Assembly: GCF_004298145.1 (NCBI RefSeq)
Contig: NZ_SCRH01000039.1
Location: 121,360-185,359 of the forward strand
Length of the DNA: 64,000 nt
Source of the DNA: Mycobacterium sp.
Lineage (GTDB): Bacteria > Actinomycetota > Actinomycetes > Mycobacteriales > Mycobacteriaceae
Reading direction: 5' to 3'
Part shown: positions 43,328 to 54,200 of the stretch, one piece after another
How positions within the stretch are numbered: the stretch's first letter is position 1
Layout of the letters: every line of letters begins with the position of its first letter
Notes under the pieces: generated by a model
What the model saw: only the letters and a program-made list of their open reading frames with translations
The model's database searches: none
What the model was told of the DNA's origin: nothing
Program-made: the position numbers and the translations under genes

Positions 43328-44452
43328 TCACTTCTCGACCAGGCCCTCGAGCCGGCCGATCGTGTCGATGAACTCGTCGACCATGTCCAGCACCACCGAG
43401 CGCGTGGGGCGGACCCGGTCGAGCGAGCCCACCACCTGTCCGACGAAGTAGGTCGCCAGCTCACGCGCCTTGGCGCCGTCGTGGGCGGCGGCGGAGTTGA
43501 TGCGCACCTGCGGCTCGGTGATCAGCACGGTCTGCAACGGCATGCCCAGCGGGTCCGGGTTTTCCGGTCGGTCCCATTCCTCGGTCCAGGCGGTGCGCAG
43601 CATCCGCGCCGGCTTGCCCGTCATCGAGCGCGACCGCACCGTGTCGGAGGACGTGGCGGCCAGGAACTTCTCCTTGACCACGGGCACCGTCTCGGCTTCC
43701 TCGGTGGTCAGCCAGACCGACCCGCACCACACGCCCTCGGCGCCCAACGCCAGGGCCGCCGCGATCTGGCGACCGCGGGCGATGCCGCCGGCGGCGAGCA
43801 CCGGAACCGGCGCCACGGCGTCCACCACCTCGGGAACCAGCACCATGGTCGCCACGTCGCCGGTGTGGCCGCCCGCCTCGGTGCCCTGCGCGACGATCAG
43901 ATCGACACCGGCCGCGGCGTGCCGCTGCGCGTGGCGGGTGGTGCCGGCCAGCGCGGCCACCAGCACGTCGTCGTCGTGGGCGCGTTCGACGAGGTCCGCC
44001 GGGGGCGGGCCGAGCGCGCTGGCGATCAGCCGGATGTTGTGCGCGAAGGCCACGTCGAGCAGCGGCTGGTAACTCTTCGGCGAAATGCTCAACCCGCCGA
44101 AGGACGGGCGAGCGTCCGCGGCGGGCGCCGTCACCCCGTAGCGCGCGAGCAGGTCGTCGACGAACGCGCGGTGCTCGTCGGGCAACAGGGTCCGGGCCTG
44201 GTCGGCGTCGATCCCGCCTTGCTCGGCGCCCACGTATTTGGGCGGCAGCAGCAGGTCGACCCCGTAGGGCTTGCCCCCGGTCTGCTCCTCGATCCAGGTC
44301 AGCTCGCTGTGCAGTCGCCCCGGGCTGTGCGCGGTGGCGCCCAGGACGCCGAATCCGCCCGCGTTGGTCACCGCGGCCACCACATCGCGGCAATGGCTGA
44401 AAGCGCAGATCGGGAATTCGACACCGAGCATCTCGGCGACCCTGGTTCTCAT
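43328..44452 (-). CDS. Nitronate monooxygenase / 2-nitropropane dioxygenase-like flavoprotein (Rv1533-like)
   Basis: A 374-residue FMN-dependent TIM-barrel enzyme. Motifs: ICAFSHCRDVVAAVTNAGGFGVLGATA at the N terminus, VDLIVAQGTEAGGHTGDV near 180 (FMN and active-site His), and PVLAAGGIARGRQIAAALALGAEGVWCGS (phosphate loop). Family members oxidise nitronates or act on other activated CH substrates; the physiological substrate is unknown. Length is like Rv1533 (about 375). In M. tuberculosis a TetR gene is nearby; it is absent here, but a dyad is kept in front of the start (44473-44490). Confidence 0.9.
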   Translation of the reverse strand: MRTRVAEMLGVEFPICAFSHCRDVVAAVTNAGGFGVLGATAHSPGRLHSELTWIEEQTGGKPYGVDLLLPPKYVGAEQGGIDADQARTLLPDEHRAFVDDLLARYGVTAPAADARPSFGGLSISPKSYQPLLDVAFAHNIRLIASALGPPPADLVERAHDDDVLVAALAGTTRHAQRHAAAGVDLIVAQGTEAGGHTGDVATMVLVPEVVDAVAPVPVLAAGGIARGRQIAAALALGAEGVWCGSVWLTTEEAETVPVVKEKFLAATSSDTVRSRSMTGKPARMLRTAWTEEWDRPENPDPLGMPLQTVLITEPQVRINSAAAHDGAKARELATYFVGQVVGSLDRVRPTRSVVLDMVDEFIDTIGRLEGLVEK

Positions 44453-44472
44453 TGCCCGACGCTAAGAGTTAT

Positions 44473-44490
44473 CGATTGATAAGTCAATCG
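44473..44490. promoter_or_regulatory. Dyad operator candidate upstream of the nitronate monooxygenase gene
   Basis: CGATTGA-TAAG-TCAATCG is a perfect 7-bp inverted repeat 20 bp upstream of the start codon at 44452. The AT-rich flanks are rare in this region. It resembles a TetR-type operator. Confidence 0.55.
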
Positions 44491-44527
44491 GTTACGGCCC
44501 TGAGCAATTCACGCTCGAGCGTCGATG

Positions 44528-45097
44528 TCAAGACCCGGGCGGACGGCCGTCCGGCGGCCAGCTCGACACGCCCTCCTCCAGCGGCACCTCGAGGCTCTGC
44601 AGGATGGACGCGACCATGCGCCACGCACCGATGACCGTGACCAGCTCGACGAGAACCATTGTGTCGCCGTTGAATTCGCGATCGCATACCGCCCAATTCG
44701 CGGCGCTGACCGCGCCGTCGCGCACCACGTCGTCGGTGGCCGCGAGCACAGCCCGCTCGGCGGGCCCGAACCCCGCGTAGTTCCGCCAATCCCGCACGCC
44801 GAGCAGATCATCGCCCGGGACGCCGAGCCGCGACGCGACGCGCCAGTGCTGCGTCCATTCGTAGTCGCAGGCGGTGAGCCAGCCGATCCGCATGATCGCC
44901 AACTCGCGCAACCGCGCGTCGAGTGCGCCGTGCCAGAGCATGGTGGCGAGCAGGTCGTTGATGGCGCGCGCCAGCGGCGGATGGTTGAGCAACACCTGGA
45001 AGATGCTGAGTTCGGCCATGTAATTGGGGACGGCCGCTTCGTCGGCGGCGGCTTTGGCTTCGTCCAGTGGCAGTTTGGGCAGGCGCGCTGTTGTCAT
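44528..45097 (-). CDS. Carboxymuconolactone decarboxylase (CMD/AhpD-like) family protein
   Basis: A 189-residue all-helical CMD-family protein. The conserved core is RLRELAIMRIGWLTACDYEWTQHWRVA near 62-88. It has a single Cys followed by E and H (C-x-x-E-x3-H) and no CxxC, so it is not a classical AhpD peroxidase. Related proteins include gamma-carboxymuconolactone decarboxylase-like and YurZ-like proteins of unknown activity. AGGAG lies ten bases before the ATG. It follows the NRPS gene by 121 bp on the same strand and may be cotranscribed with it, and precedes the nitronate monooxygenase by 75 bp. Confidence 0.82.
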   Translation of the reverse strand: MTTARLPKLPLDEAKAAADEAAVPNYMAELSIFQVLLNHPPLARAINDLLATMLWHGALDARLRELAIMRIGWLTACDYEWTQHWRVASRLGVPGDDLLGVRDWRNYAGFGPAERAVLAATDDVVRDGAVSAANWAVCDREFNGDTMVLVELVTVIGAWRMVASILQSLEVPLEEGVSSWPPDGRPPGS

Positions 45098-45218
45098 CGG
45101 ATGAGCACTCCTCTGTACGGCGGGACCGTCGCGTTCTATCGGTCATGGTAGCCAGCGGGACCCGCGACGACGACGGATTCGGCCGACCTCACCGAAAACC
45201 GCTACCGGCCAATGCCTT

Positions 45219-48200
45219 TCAGAGCAGTCCGAGCAGCTGCAGGTCGGTGATGTATTTGACGATCACCGGCGCGCTGATGTGCGGGATGTCGTTGTCGGGG
45301 CCGATTTTGGCTTCCTGCACCGCGGCGCGGAACCGCCCCGTCGGCCCCAGGCAGCCGCGAGCCGGGTCCGCCGGCGGCACATGCTGCGCGTTGCGCAGCT
45401 GCAACAGCTGCAGCACCGACTGGTGGCGCTGTCGCTCCGGCAGGGCGTGCAGCGCGGCCTCCATCCGGTGCAGCCACTCCCCGAAGTCGTCGACCCGCTC
45501 GATCGGGTAACCGGCCTCGATGACCCAGTCGACGTACTCGTCGAGCCCGATGCCGTCGTCGTGCGGGTTCATCACGTGGTAGGTCTCGAACCCCTCGAAC
45601 CCCGCGGCGGAATCGCGGCCCACCTGGGCGCCCAGCGTGGTGATCGATTCGGCGACGAACTCGACCGGCAGGGCGTCGAAGTGGGCGCGTTGCCGGTTGC
45701 CGTCCGCGTCGCGCTGGTAGAACGAGCCCGGTGCGACGCCGCTGGCCACGACGCTGAGCAGCAACCGGGTGAACATGTCGGACAGGTTGAGCTGGCCCGC
45801 GTACGTGGTGTCGGCCAGGATCATGTCGCAGCGGAACACCCCCACCGGCAGCGCGCACAGGTCGTGGGCCTCCCGCAGCAACACCTCGCCGGCCCACTTG
45901 CTGTTGCCGTAGCCGTTGCCGTAGCTGCCGTCGATCGTGCGGATCGGGCCGGCCACCCGGATGTCGGCGTCCTCGGTGAAGGCCGCCGGCTCGATCTGGT
46001 CGCCCACGTTGGCCGTCGACACATACGTGTACGGCGTGAGTTTGGTGGTGAGCGCCAGCCGGATCAGCTCGGCGGTGCCCGCGACGTTGGGGGCGAACAG
46101 TTCGCCGTAGGGCAGCACGCCGTTGACCACGGCCGCGGAGTCGACGATCAGGTCGACGGTGTCGGCCAGCCGCTGCCAGGTCTGTTCGTCCAGGCCGAGG
46201 TTGGCGTGGCCCTTGTCGCCGGCGATGACCTCAAGATGGTCGGCGGCCAGTTCGTGGAAATACCGCAGCAGGGCGGGGTCTCCGCTGTCGAAGGTCCGCT
46301 CGAGCCGGCGCCGCGCGTCCTCGTCCGAGGTGGCCCGCACCAGGCAGATCAGCTTTCCGTCGGCCAGTTCCAGCCGTTCCAGCCATTGCAGCACCAGGTA
46401 ACGGCCGAGGAAGCCGGTGGCCCCGGTGAGCAGGACCGTGCGGACCTCGGCGCTCGGGCCCGGCAGCGCCGGCGCGGCGGCCAGGGTCGGGGCGTCGATG
46501 AACTTGTCCAGCGTCAGGTCGCAGGCGTACACCTCGGTGGCGTCGCGGCCGTGCACGGACGCGAAGTCGCCCTGTCGGCCCTCCGCCGCGCCGGGATCGC
46601 GGTTGAGCTGCTGGCTCAGGCTGCGCACCGACGGCGCCTCGAAGACGGCGCGGACGGGCAGGTGGATGTCGAGGGCGTTGTAGATCGCGGCGACCAGGCG
46701 CATGGCCGACAGGGAATCCCCACCCAAGTCGAAGAACGACTCCTGCACCCCGACCCGCTCCAGGCCCAGGACCTGGGCGTAGAGCCAGGCCAGGATCTCC
46801 TCGACCGCGGTGGCCGGGGCGAGGTAGTCCTCGCCGCCCTGGTAGTCGGGGGCGGGCAGGGCGCGGGTGTCGAGCTTGCCGCCGGGCGTCAGCGGCAGCG
46901 CGGGCAACACCATCACCGTGGCCGGCACCATGTAGGCGGGCAGGCGTTCGGCCAGCAGGGTGCGGACCTCGGGCGGGTTGGCCGTTCCGGTGATGTACCC
47001 CACCAGCCGCTTGTCACCCGGGCGGTCCTCGCGGGCGATCACCAGGGCCTGCTCGACGCCGTCCAGGGCGGCCAGCGCGGCCTGAATTTCGCCGAGCTCG
47101 ATGCGATACCCACGGATCTTGACCTGCTCGTCGGCGCGCCCGACATAGCGCAGCTGCCCGTCGGAACCCCACCACGCCAGGTCCCCGGTGCGATACATGC
47201 GCGCACCGGCCCCACTGGAGCCACTGAACGGGCACGCGACAAACCGCGACGCGGTCAGGCCGGGCCGGCCCAGGTAGCCGGTCGATACGCCGTCACCGGC
47301 CACATACAACTCGCCGACCACGCCCGCGGGCACCGGCCGCAGGCATCCGTCGAGCACGAACAACGCGGCCCCGGACACCGGCGAACCGATCGGCGGCACT
47401 TCGGGTCCCGGGGTGAGGGGCGCGCTGACGGCCGCGACGATCGTGATCTCGGTGGGGCCGTAGACGTTCACCATCACCCGTCCGGACGCCCACCGCTCCA
47501 CCACTTCGACCGGGCACGCTTCACCCGCGACGGCCAGCACCGCCGAGTCCAGACCCTCCGGCGAGAGCATCGCCGCCTCGGACGGTGTCTGGGTCAGCAT
47601 GTCGACCCGTTCCGCAACGAGCAAGGCGTGCAGGTCTTTCGGGGAGCGCACCACCTCGTCCGGCACGACCAGCACCCGGCCGCCGCCCAGCAGCGCACCG
47701 AAGATCTCCCACACCGAAAAGTCGAAAGCCAGGGAATGGCAGTGGCTCCAGACCCGGCCCGGCGCCGCGGGCAAACCGGCGGCGCCCAGGGAGGCGAACA
47801 GCTGGGTGGCGTTGTGGTGGGTGACCGCCACGCCCTTGGGAACTCCCGTCGTACCCGACGTGTAGATGGTGTAGGCGATGTGATGCGGCGCCGGCGCCGG
47901 CAGCGCCGTAGCGGGCCGGGTCTGGATCGACGGGTCATCGATGTCGATGACCAGCGGTCCGGAATCGCCTAGGCGCGAACGTAACTCGGTGGTGGTGATC
48001 GCCGCCGCCGGCGCCGCATCGCCGAGCATGAAGTCGATCCGGGCCGCCGGCAGGCCCGGGTCGATCGGCACGTAGGCGGCCCCGGTTTTGAGCACCGCCA
48101 GGATCGCGACGACGGCCGGCGCCGAGCGCTCCATCAGCACTGCCACGCATTGCCCCGGCCCCGCTCCATGGCCAATCAAGAAGCGTGCCAACCTATTTGC

Positions 48201-51200
48201 GGATTCGTCTAGTTCGCGATATGTCCACGAATCCGCTCCGTGGGTGATGGCCACCGCTTCCGGGGTACGCGCGACGTGCCCGGCGAACACCTCGGGGATC
48301 GACACAGGTGGGCGTGACGGGCCATCCAACACCGCCCGGTTGCCGATCGTGTCGAGGCGGGCGTGCTCGTCGACGCCGAGCACGTCGATCGACGACAGCC
48401 GCCGCGCGGGCTCGGCGGTCATGGCCATCAGCACGCGGTGCAGCCGGGTGATCAGCGCTTCGATGGTCGCGGTGTCGAACACGTCGGTGCGGAACTCCAC
48501 GGCTCCGCCGATCCCCTCGGGCCGGCCGTCGGCGCTCCAGCGTTCGGCCAGCGACCACGCGAGATCCATGCGGGCGGTGCGCGTGTCGACTGGCAGCGGG
48601 GTGACGCGCACGTCGCCGAGACTCAGGTCGGCGGTGTCGGTGTTCTGCCAGGCCAACATGACCTGCACCAGCGGATGATGCGCCAGGCTACGCGTCGGGT
48701 TGAGGCGTTCCACCAGTACCTCGAACGGCACGTCCTGATGCTCGTAGGCGGCCAGGCTGCGCGCGCGCACGTGCGCCAATACCTCGGCGATGGTGGGGTC
48801 ACCGGCCAGGTCGACGCGCAGCACCAGGGTGTTGACGAAGAACCCCACGACGTCGTCGAGGGCCGGGTCGCGCCGCCCTGCGATCGGGAAGCCCACCGCC
48901 ACATCGGAACTCGCGCTGATCTTGGCCAGCAGCACCGCCAGGGCGGCCTGCACCACCATGAAGCTGGTCGCGTTGTGCGCATTAGCCACCGCGCGCACCC
49001 GCTGCTGCAACTCCGCCGGCCAGTCCACGGCCACACTGGCCCCGCGGAAGTCGGCCACCAACGGATACGGCCGGTCGGCGGGCAACTCGAGTCGCTCGGG
49101 CATTCCGGCCAGGGTGTGTTCCCAATACCGCACCTGCCCGGCGATCAGGCTGTGCGGATCCTGCAGTTCACCGAACTGGGCGCGCTGCCAGAGCGTGTAG
49201 TCGACGTACTGCACCGGCAACGGCGCCCAGTCCGGGGGGCAACCGGCCGAGCGGTTGGCATAGGCCTCCCCCAAATCGCGCACCAGCGGAGTCAGCGACC
49301 ACCCGTCGGCGGCGATATGGTGCACCACGGCCACCAACAGGTGTTCGGTGTCGTTCAGTCGGAAAAGCAATGCCCGCAAGGGAATTTCAATGGCCAAGTC
49401 AAACCGGTGACCCACCACGGTCTCGATGGCCTTACCCAACCGGGTGGCTGACCACCCGCGCGCGTCACTGATCTGCCAGCCGCAATCGGCCTCGTCCACC
49501 TCGATGACCAGTTGCCGCGGTATTCCCTCGCGCGCCGGGAACATCGTCCGAAGACTTTCGTGGCGCGCCATCACGTCGGCCAGCGCGGCGCCGAACGCCT
49601 CACCATCGAGCCGCCCGTGCAGCTGCAAAGCGATCGCCATGTTGTGCACCGGTGACGGCCCGTGCAATTGGCCGATGAACCACAGCCGCGACTGGGCGAA
49701 CGACAGCGGCACCACCGCCGGCCGCTCGGCGGCCACCAGCGGCATGCGACCGCCGCCGTCGGCACCCAGTCGCGCCGCCAACCGGCGAATGGTGGGCGCC
49801 TCGAACAAGGCCCGCACGCCGAGGTGGACATCGAGGCCGGCGTTGACCTCCGCGACCAGCCGCATGGCCGACAGCGAATCCCCCCCGAGGTCGAAGAAGG
49901 AGTCGTCGATCCCGACACCCTCCACGCCCAGAACGTGCGCGTAGATGTCGGCCAGGGCCTGCTCGACGGCGGTGGCCGGGGCGCGATAATGGTCGGTACC
50001 GTGAGACCAGCGCGAGTAGTCCGGCGCGGGCAGCGCGCGGGTGTCGAGTTTTCCGTTGGGCGTCAACGGCAATGCGTCAACGGCCATCACCGTGGCCGGG
50101 ACCAGGTAGGCCGGTAGCCGCTCGGCCAGCCGGGCGCGGATCTCGCCCGGATCGGCGGCACCGGTGACGTAGCCGACGAGCCGCCTGTCGGCGGGGCGGT
50201 CCTCGCGGACGACCACCGCGGCCTGCTCGACGCCATCCAATTCGGTGAGCGCCGCGTGGATTTCGCCGAGCTCGATGCGGTAGCCGCGAATCTTGACCTG
50301 TTCGTCGGCGCGACCGAGATAGTGCAACTGCCCGCCCGGGCTCCAACGCACCAAATCCCCGGTGCGATACATGCGCGCCCCGGGCGCGCCGAACGGGCAC
50401 GCCACAAACCGCGACGCCGTCAATCCGGCGCGGCCCAGGTACCCCGCGGCGACCCCGCCGCCGGCGATGTACAGTTCGCCCGTCACACCGGCGGGCACCG
50501 GGCGCAGCCACGAGTCCAGCACGAAAAAACCCAAATGCGCCAACGGCATCCCGATCGGGCTCGCATGGGCATCGGCATTAGTGACATCGCTGTCAACGAT
50601 CTCGCGGAACGAGGCATGCACCGTCGTCTCGGTGATGCCGTACATGTTGATCAGCCGCGGGCGTCCGGGATGGTTGTCCAGCCATTTGCCCAGCCGCTGC
50701 GGAACCAGCGCTTCGCCACCGAACACGACGGTCTGCGGGTTGAGTCGCTGACCCGATTGCGCACCGTCCGCGCTCTGCAGCGCCGAGAACGCCGACGGGG
50801 TCTGGCTCAGCACGCTGACGTTCTCGGCAATCAGCAAGGCGCGCAGGTCTTCCGGTGAGCGCACCACCTCGTCGGGCACGACCAGCAGCCGACCGCCGCC
50901 GAGCAGCGCACCGAAGATCTCCCACACCGAGAAGTCGAAGGCCAGCGAATGGCACTGGCTCCACACCCCCGTCGCCGGCGCCAGCCGGTCGTGCAGTGAG
51001 GCCAGCAGCTCGGTGACGTTGTGGTGGGTGACCGCCACGCCCTTGGGGGTTCCCGTCGTGCCCGACGTGTAGATGACGTAGGCGATGTTCTCCTGCGCCG
51101 GCGCCGGTGGGGCGCCGGCGGGCCGGGTTTGCGCGGCGGGGTCGTCGACGTCGATGACCGCTCCCGTGAAGCCGTCCAGCCGGGCGCGCAGATCCGTCGT

Positions 51201-54200
51201 GGTCATGGCGGCGATCGGCGCGGCGTCGGTCAGGATGAAGGCCACCCGGTTGTCGGGCACCGCCGGGTCGATCGGCAGGTACGCGGCCCCCGCTTTCAGG
51301 ATCGCCAAGATCGCGGTGACCGCCTGGGGTGAGCGTTCCATCAGTAGCGCCACGCACTGTCCCGGCGCCGCACCCCGGTCAATGAGCAAGTGCGCCAAGC
51401 GGTTCGCGGACTCCTCGAGTTCGCGATAGGTCATCGAGCGGCCTTTGGCGGTCAGCGCCACCGCCTGCGGGCTACGCGCCACTTGGTCGGTGAACAGTGC
51501 CGGGATCGAAGCCGTGGCGTTCGGCGGTCGGGTCAACACCGCGCGGTTGCCGATCGCGTCGAGGCGGGCGCGCTCGTCGGCGCCGAGCACGTCGATCGAC
51601 GACAGCCGCCGCGCGGGGTCGGCGGTCATGGCCGTCAACACCCGCTGCAATCGCTCGGTCAGCGTTTGGATGGTGGCGGTGTCGAACACGTCGGTGCGGA
51701 ACTCGACGGCTCCGCCGATGCCGGCCGGCCGGCCGTCGGCGCTCCAGCGTTCGCCCAACGACCAGGCCAGGTCGGTGCGCGCGGTGCGGGTGTCCACCGG
51801 CAGCGGGGTGACGCGCAGATCGCCGAGGCTCAGGTCGGTGGGTTCGTTGTTCTGCCAGGCCAGCATGACCTGGACCAGCGGATGATGCGCCAGGCTGCGG
51901 GTGGGGTTGAGCCGTTCGACCAGTACCTCGAACGGCACGTCCTGGTGTTCGTAGGCGGCCAGGCTGCGTTGGCGAACGCGGGCCAGGAGTTCGGCCATCG
52001 TGGGGTCTCCGCGCAGGTCGACGCGCAGCACCAGCGTGTTGACGAAGAACCCCACGACGTCGTCGAGGGCCGGGTCGCGCCGCCCGGCGATCGGGAAGCC
52101 CACCGCCACATCGGAACTCGCGGTGATCTTGGCCAGCAGCACCGCCAGGGCGGCCTGCACCACCATGAAGCTGGTCGCGTTGTGCGCGCTCGCCACCGCG
52201 CGCACCCGCTGCTGCAGCTCCGCCGGCCAGTCCACGGCCACACTGGCCCCGCGGTAATCGGAAACCAGCGGGTAGGGCCGATCGGTGGGAAGTTCCAGCC
52301 GCTCGGGCAGCCCGGCCAGCGACCGCTCCCAGTACGCCAGCTGCGCCGCGATCGGACTGTGCGGGTCTTCCAGGTCGCCGAATTGGCCGCGCTGCCAGAG
52401 CGTGTAGTCGACATACTGCACCGGCAGGGGCGCCCAGTCCGGCGCCTCCCCGAGCGACCGGCTGGTGTAGGCCAGCGCCAGGTCGCGCACCAGCGGGGTC
52501 AGCGACCACCCGTCGGCGGCGATATGGTGCACGACGGCCACCAACACGTGCTCCTCGTCGTCGAGGCGGAAAAGCCGGGCCCGCAACGGGATTTCGGTCG
52601 CGAGGTCGAATGTGTGGCGGGCGGCGTCGCGGATCGCACCGTCCAGCCGGGCCGTTGACCAGCCGGTGGCGTCGATGGTTCGCCATGTGACATCGGCCCG
52701 CGCGGGCGGCACCACCACCTGCTGGGGTACCCCCTCGGTCGCGGCGAACACCGTGCGCAAACTCTCGTGCCGCGCCACCACATCGCCGAGCGCGGCGCCC
52801 AGTGCGTCAGCGTCCAGGTGTCCGCTCAGCCGCAACGCCGCCGCCATGTTGTACACCGGTGACGGTCCGTGCAGCTGATCGATGAACCACAACCGCGATT
52901 GCGCGAACGACAACGGCACCACCGCCGGCCGCAGGCGCGCCACCACCCCGGCGAACCGGCCCCCGCCCGCGCCGACGTGCGCCGCCAGCTGGCCGATCGT
53001 GGGTGCTTCGAACAACATTCGCACCCCGAGGTGCGCGTCGAGGCCGGTGTTGATCTCGGCGATCACCCGCATCGCCGACAGCGAATCCCCGCCCAGGTCG
53101 AAGAAGGAGTCGTCGGCGCCGACCCGCTCGAGCCCCAGCACCCGGGCATAGATGCCCGCCAGGATCTCCTCGGTGGGCGTGGACGGGGCCCGATACCGAC
53201 CGCCGGTGTATTCGGGCGCCGGCAGAGCCGCGGTATCGAGCTTGCCGTTGGGTGTCAGGGGCAACGCCTCGATCGCCACCACCGCGGCCGGCACCAGGTA
53301 GGCCGGCAACCGCTCGGCCAGCCGGCTGCGGAGCTCGGCCGGATCGGCGGGGCCGGTGATGTAGCCGACCAGCCGCAAGGCGTCGGGCCGGTCCTCGCGC
53401 GCGATCACCGCGGCCTGTCCCACCCCGTCCAATTCGGTGAGCGCCGCGTGGATTTCGCCGAGCTCGATCCGGTGACCGCGAATCTTGACCTGCTGGTCGG
53501 CGCGGGCGACGTAGTGCAGCTGGCCGTCCAGCCCCCAGCGCACCACATCGCCGGTGCGATACATCCGCTCACCGGGCGCGCCGAACGGGCACGCCACGAA
53601 CCGCGAGGCCGTCAGACCGGCGCGACGCGCATAACCGACCGCGACCCCGTGCCCCGCGACGTACAGCTCACCGACCACACCGGCGGGCACCGGCCGCAAC
53701 CAGCCGTCCAGCACGAACAACGCCGCCCCGGAAACCGGCGACCCCAGCGCCGGCGATCCGGCTCCCGCGCAAAGCGGCGCACTGAGCACCGCGTCCACGG
53801 TGGTTTCCGTCGGGCCGTAGGCATTGATCATCACCCGCCCCGGGGCCCATTGGTCCGCGAGCGCGGCCGGGCACGGCTCACCACCGATGATCAACGCCGA
53901 GTCCAGCTTTCGCGGTGACAACGCCGTCAACGCCGACGGGGTTTGGCTCAGCACGCTGACGTTCTCGGCGATCAGCAGGGCGTGCAGCTCGTCCGGAGAG
54001 CGCGTCACCGACTCGGGCACCACCACCAACCGGCCACCGCCGGCCAGCGCGCCCCAGATTTCCTGGACCGAGACATCGAAGCCGTAGGAATGGCATTGCG
54101 ACCACACCCCCGCCTCGGGCAGCGGCGCGTGCAGCGATTCCAGCAACTGGGTGACGTTATCGTGGGTGACCGCAACCCCTTTGGGGACACCGGTCGTCCC

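Noticed and set aside
45279..47972. An 897-codon plus-strand open frame opposite the NRPS reductase and last A domain
   Set aside because: Its composition (Arg/Gly/His/Gln/Asp-rich, no motif) is that of an antisense shadow; the NRPS domains on the minus strand are unambiguous.
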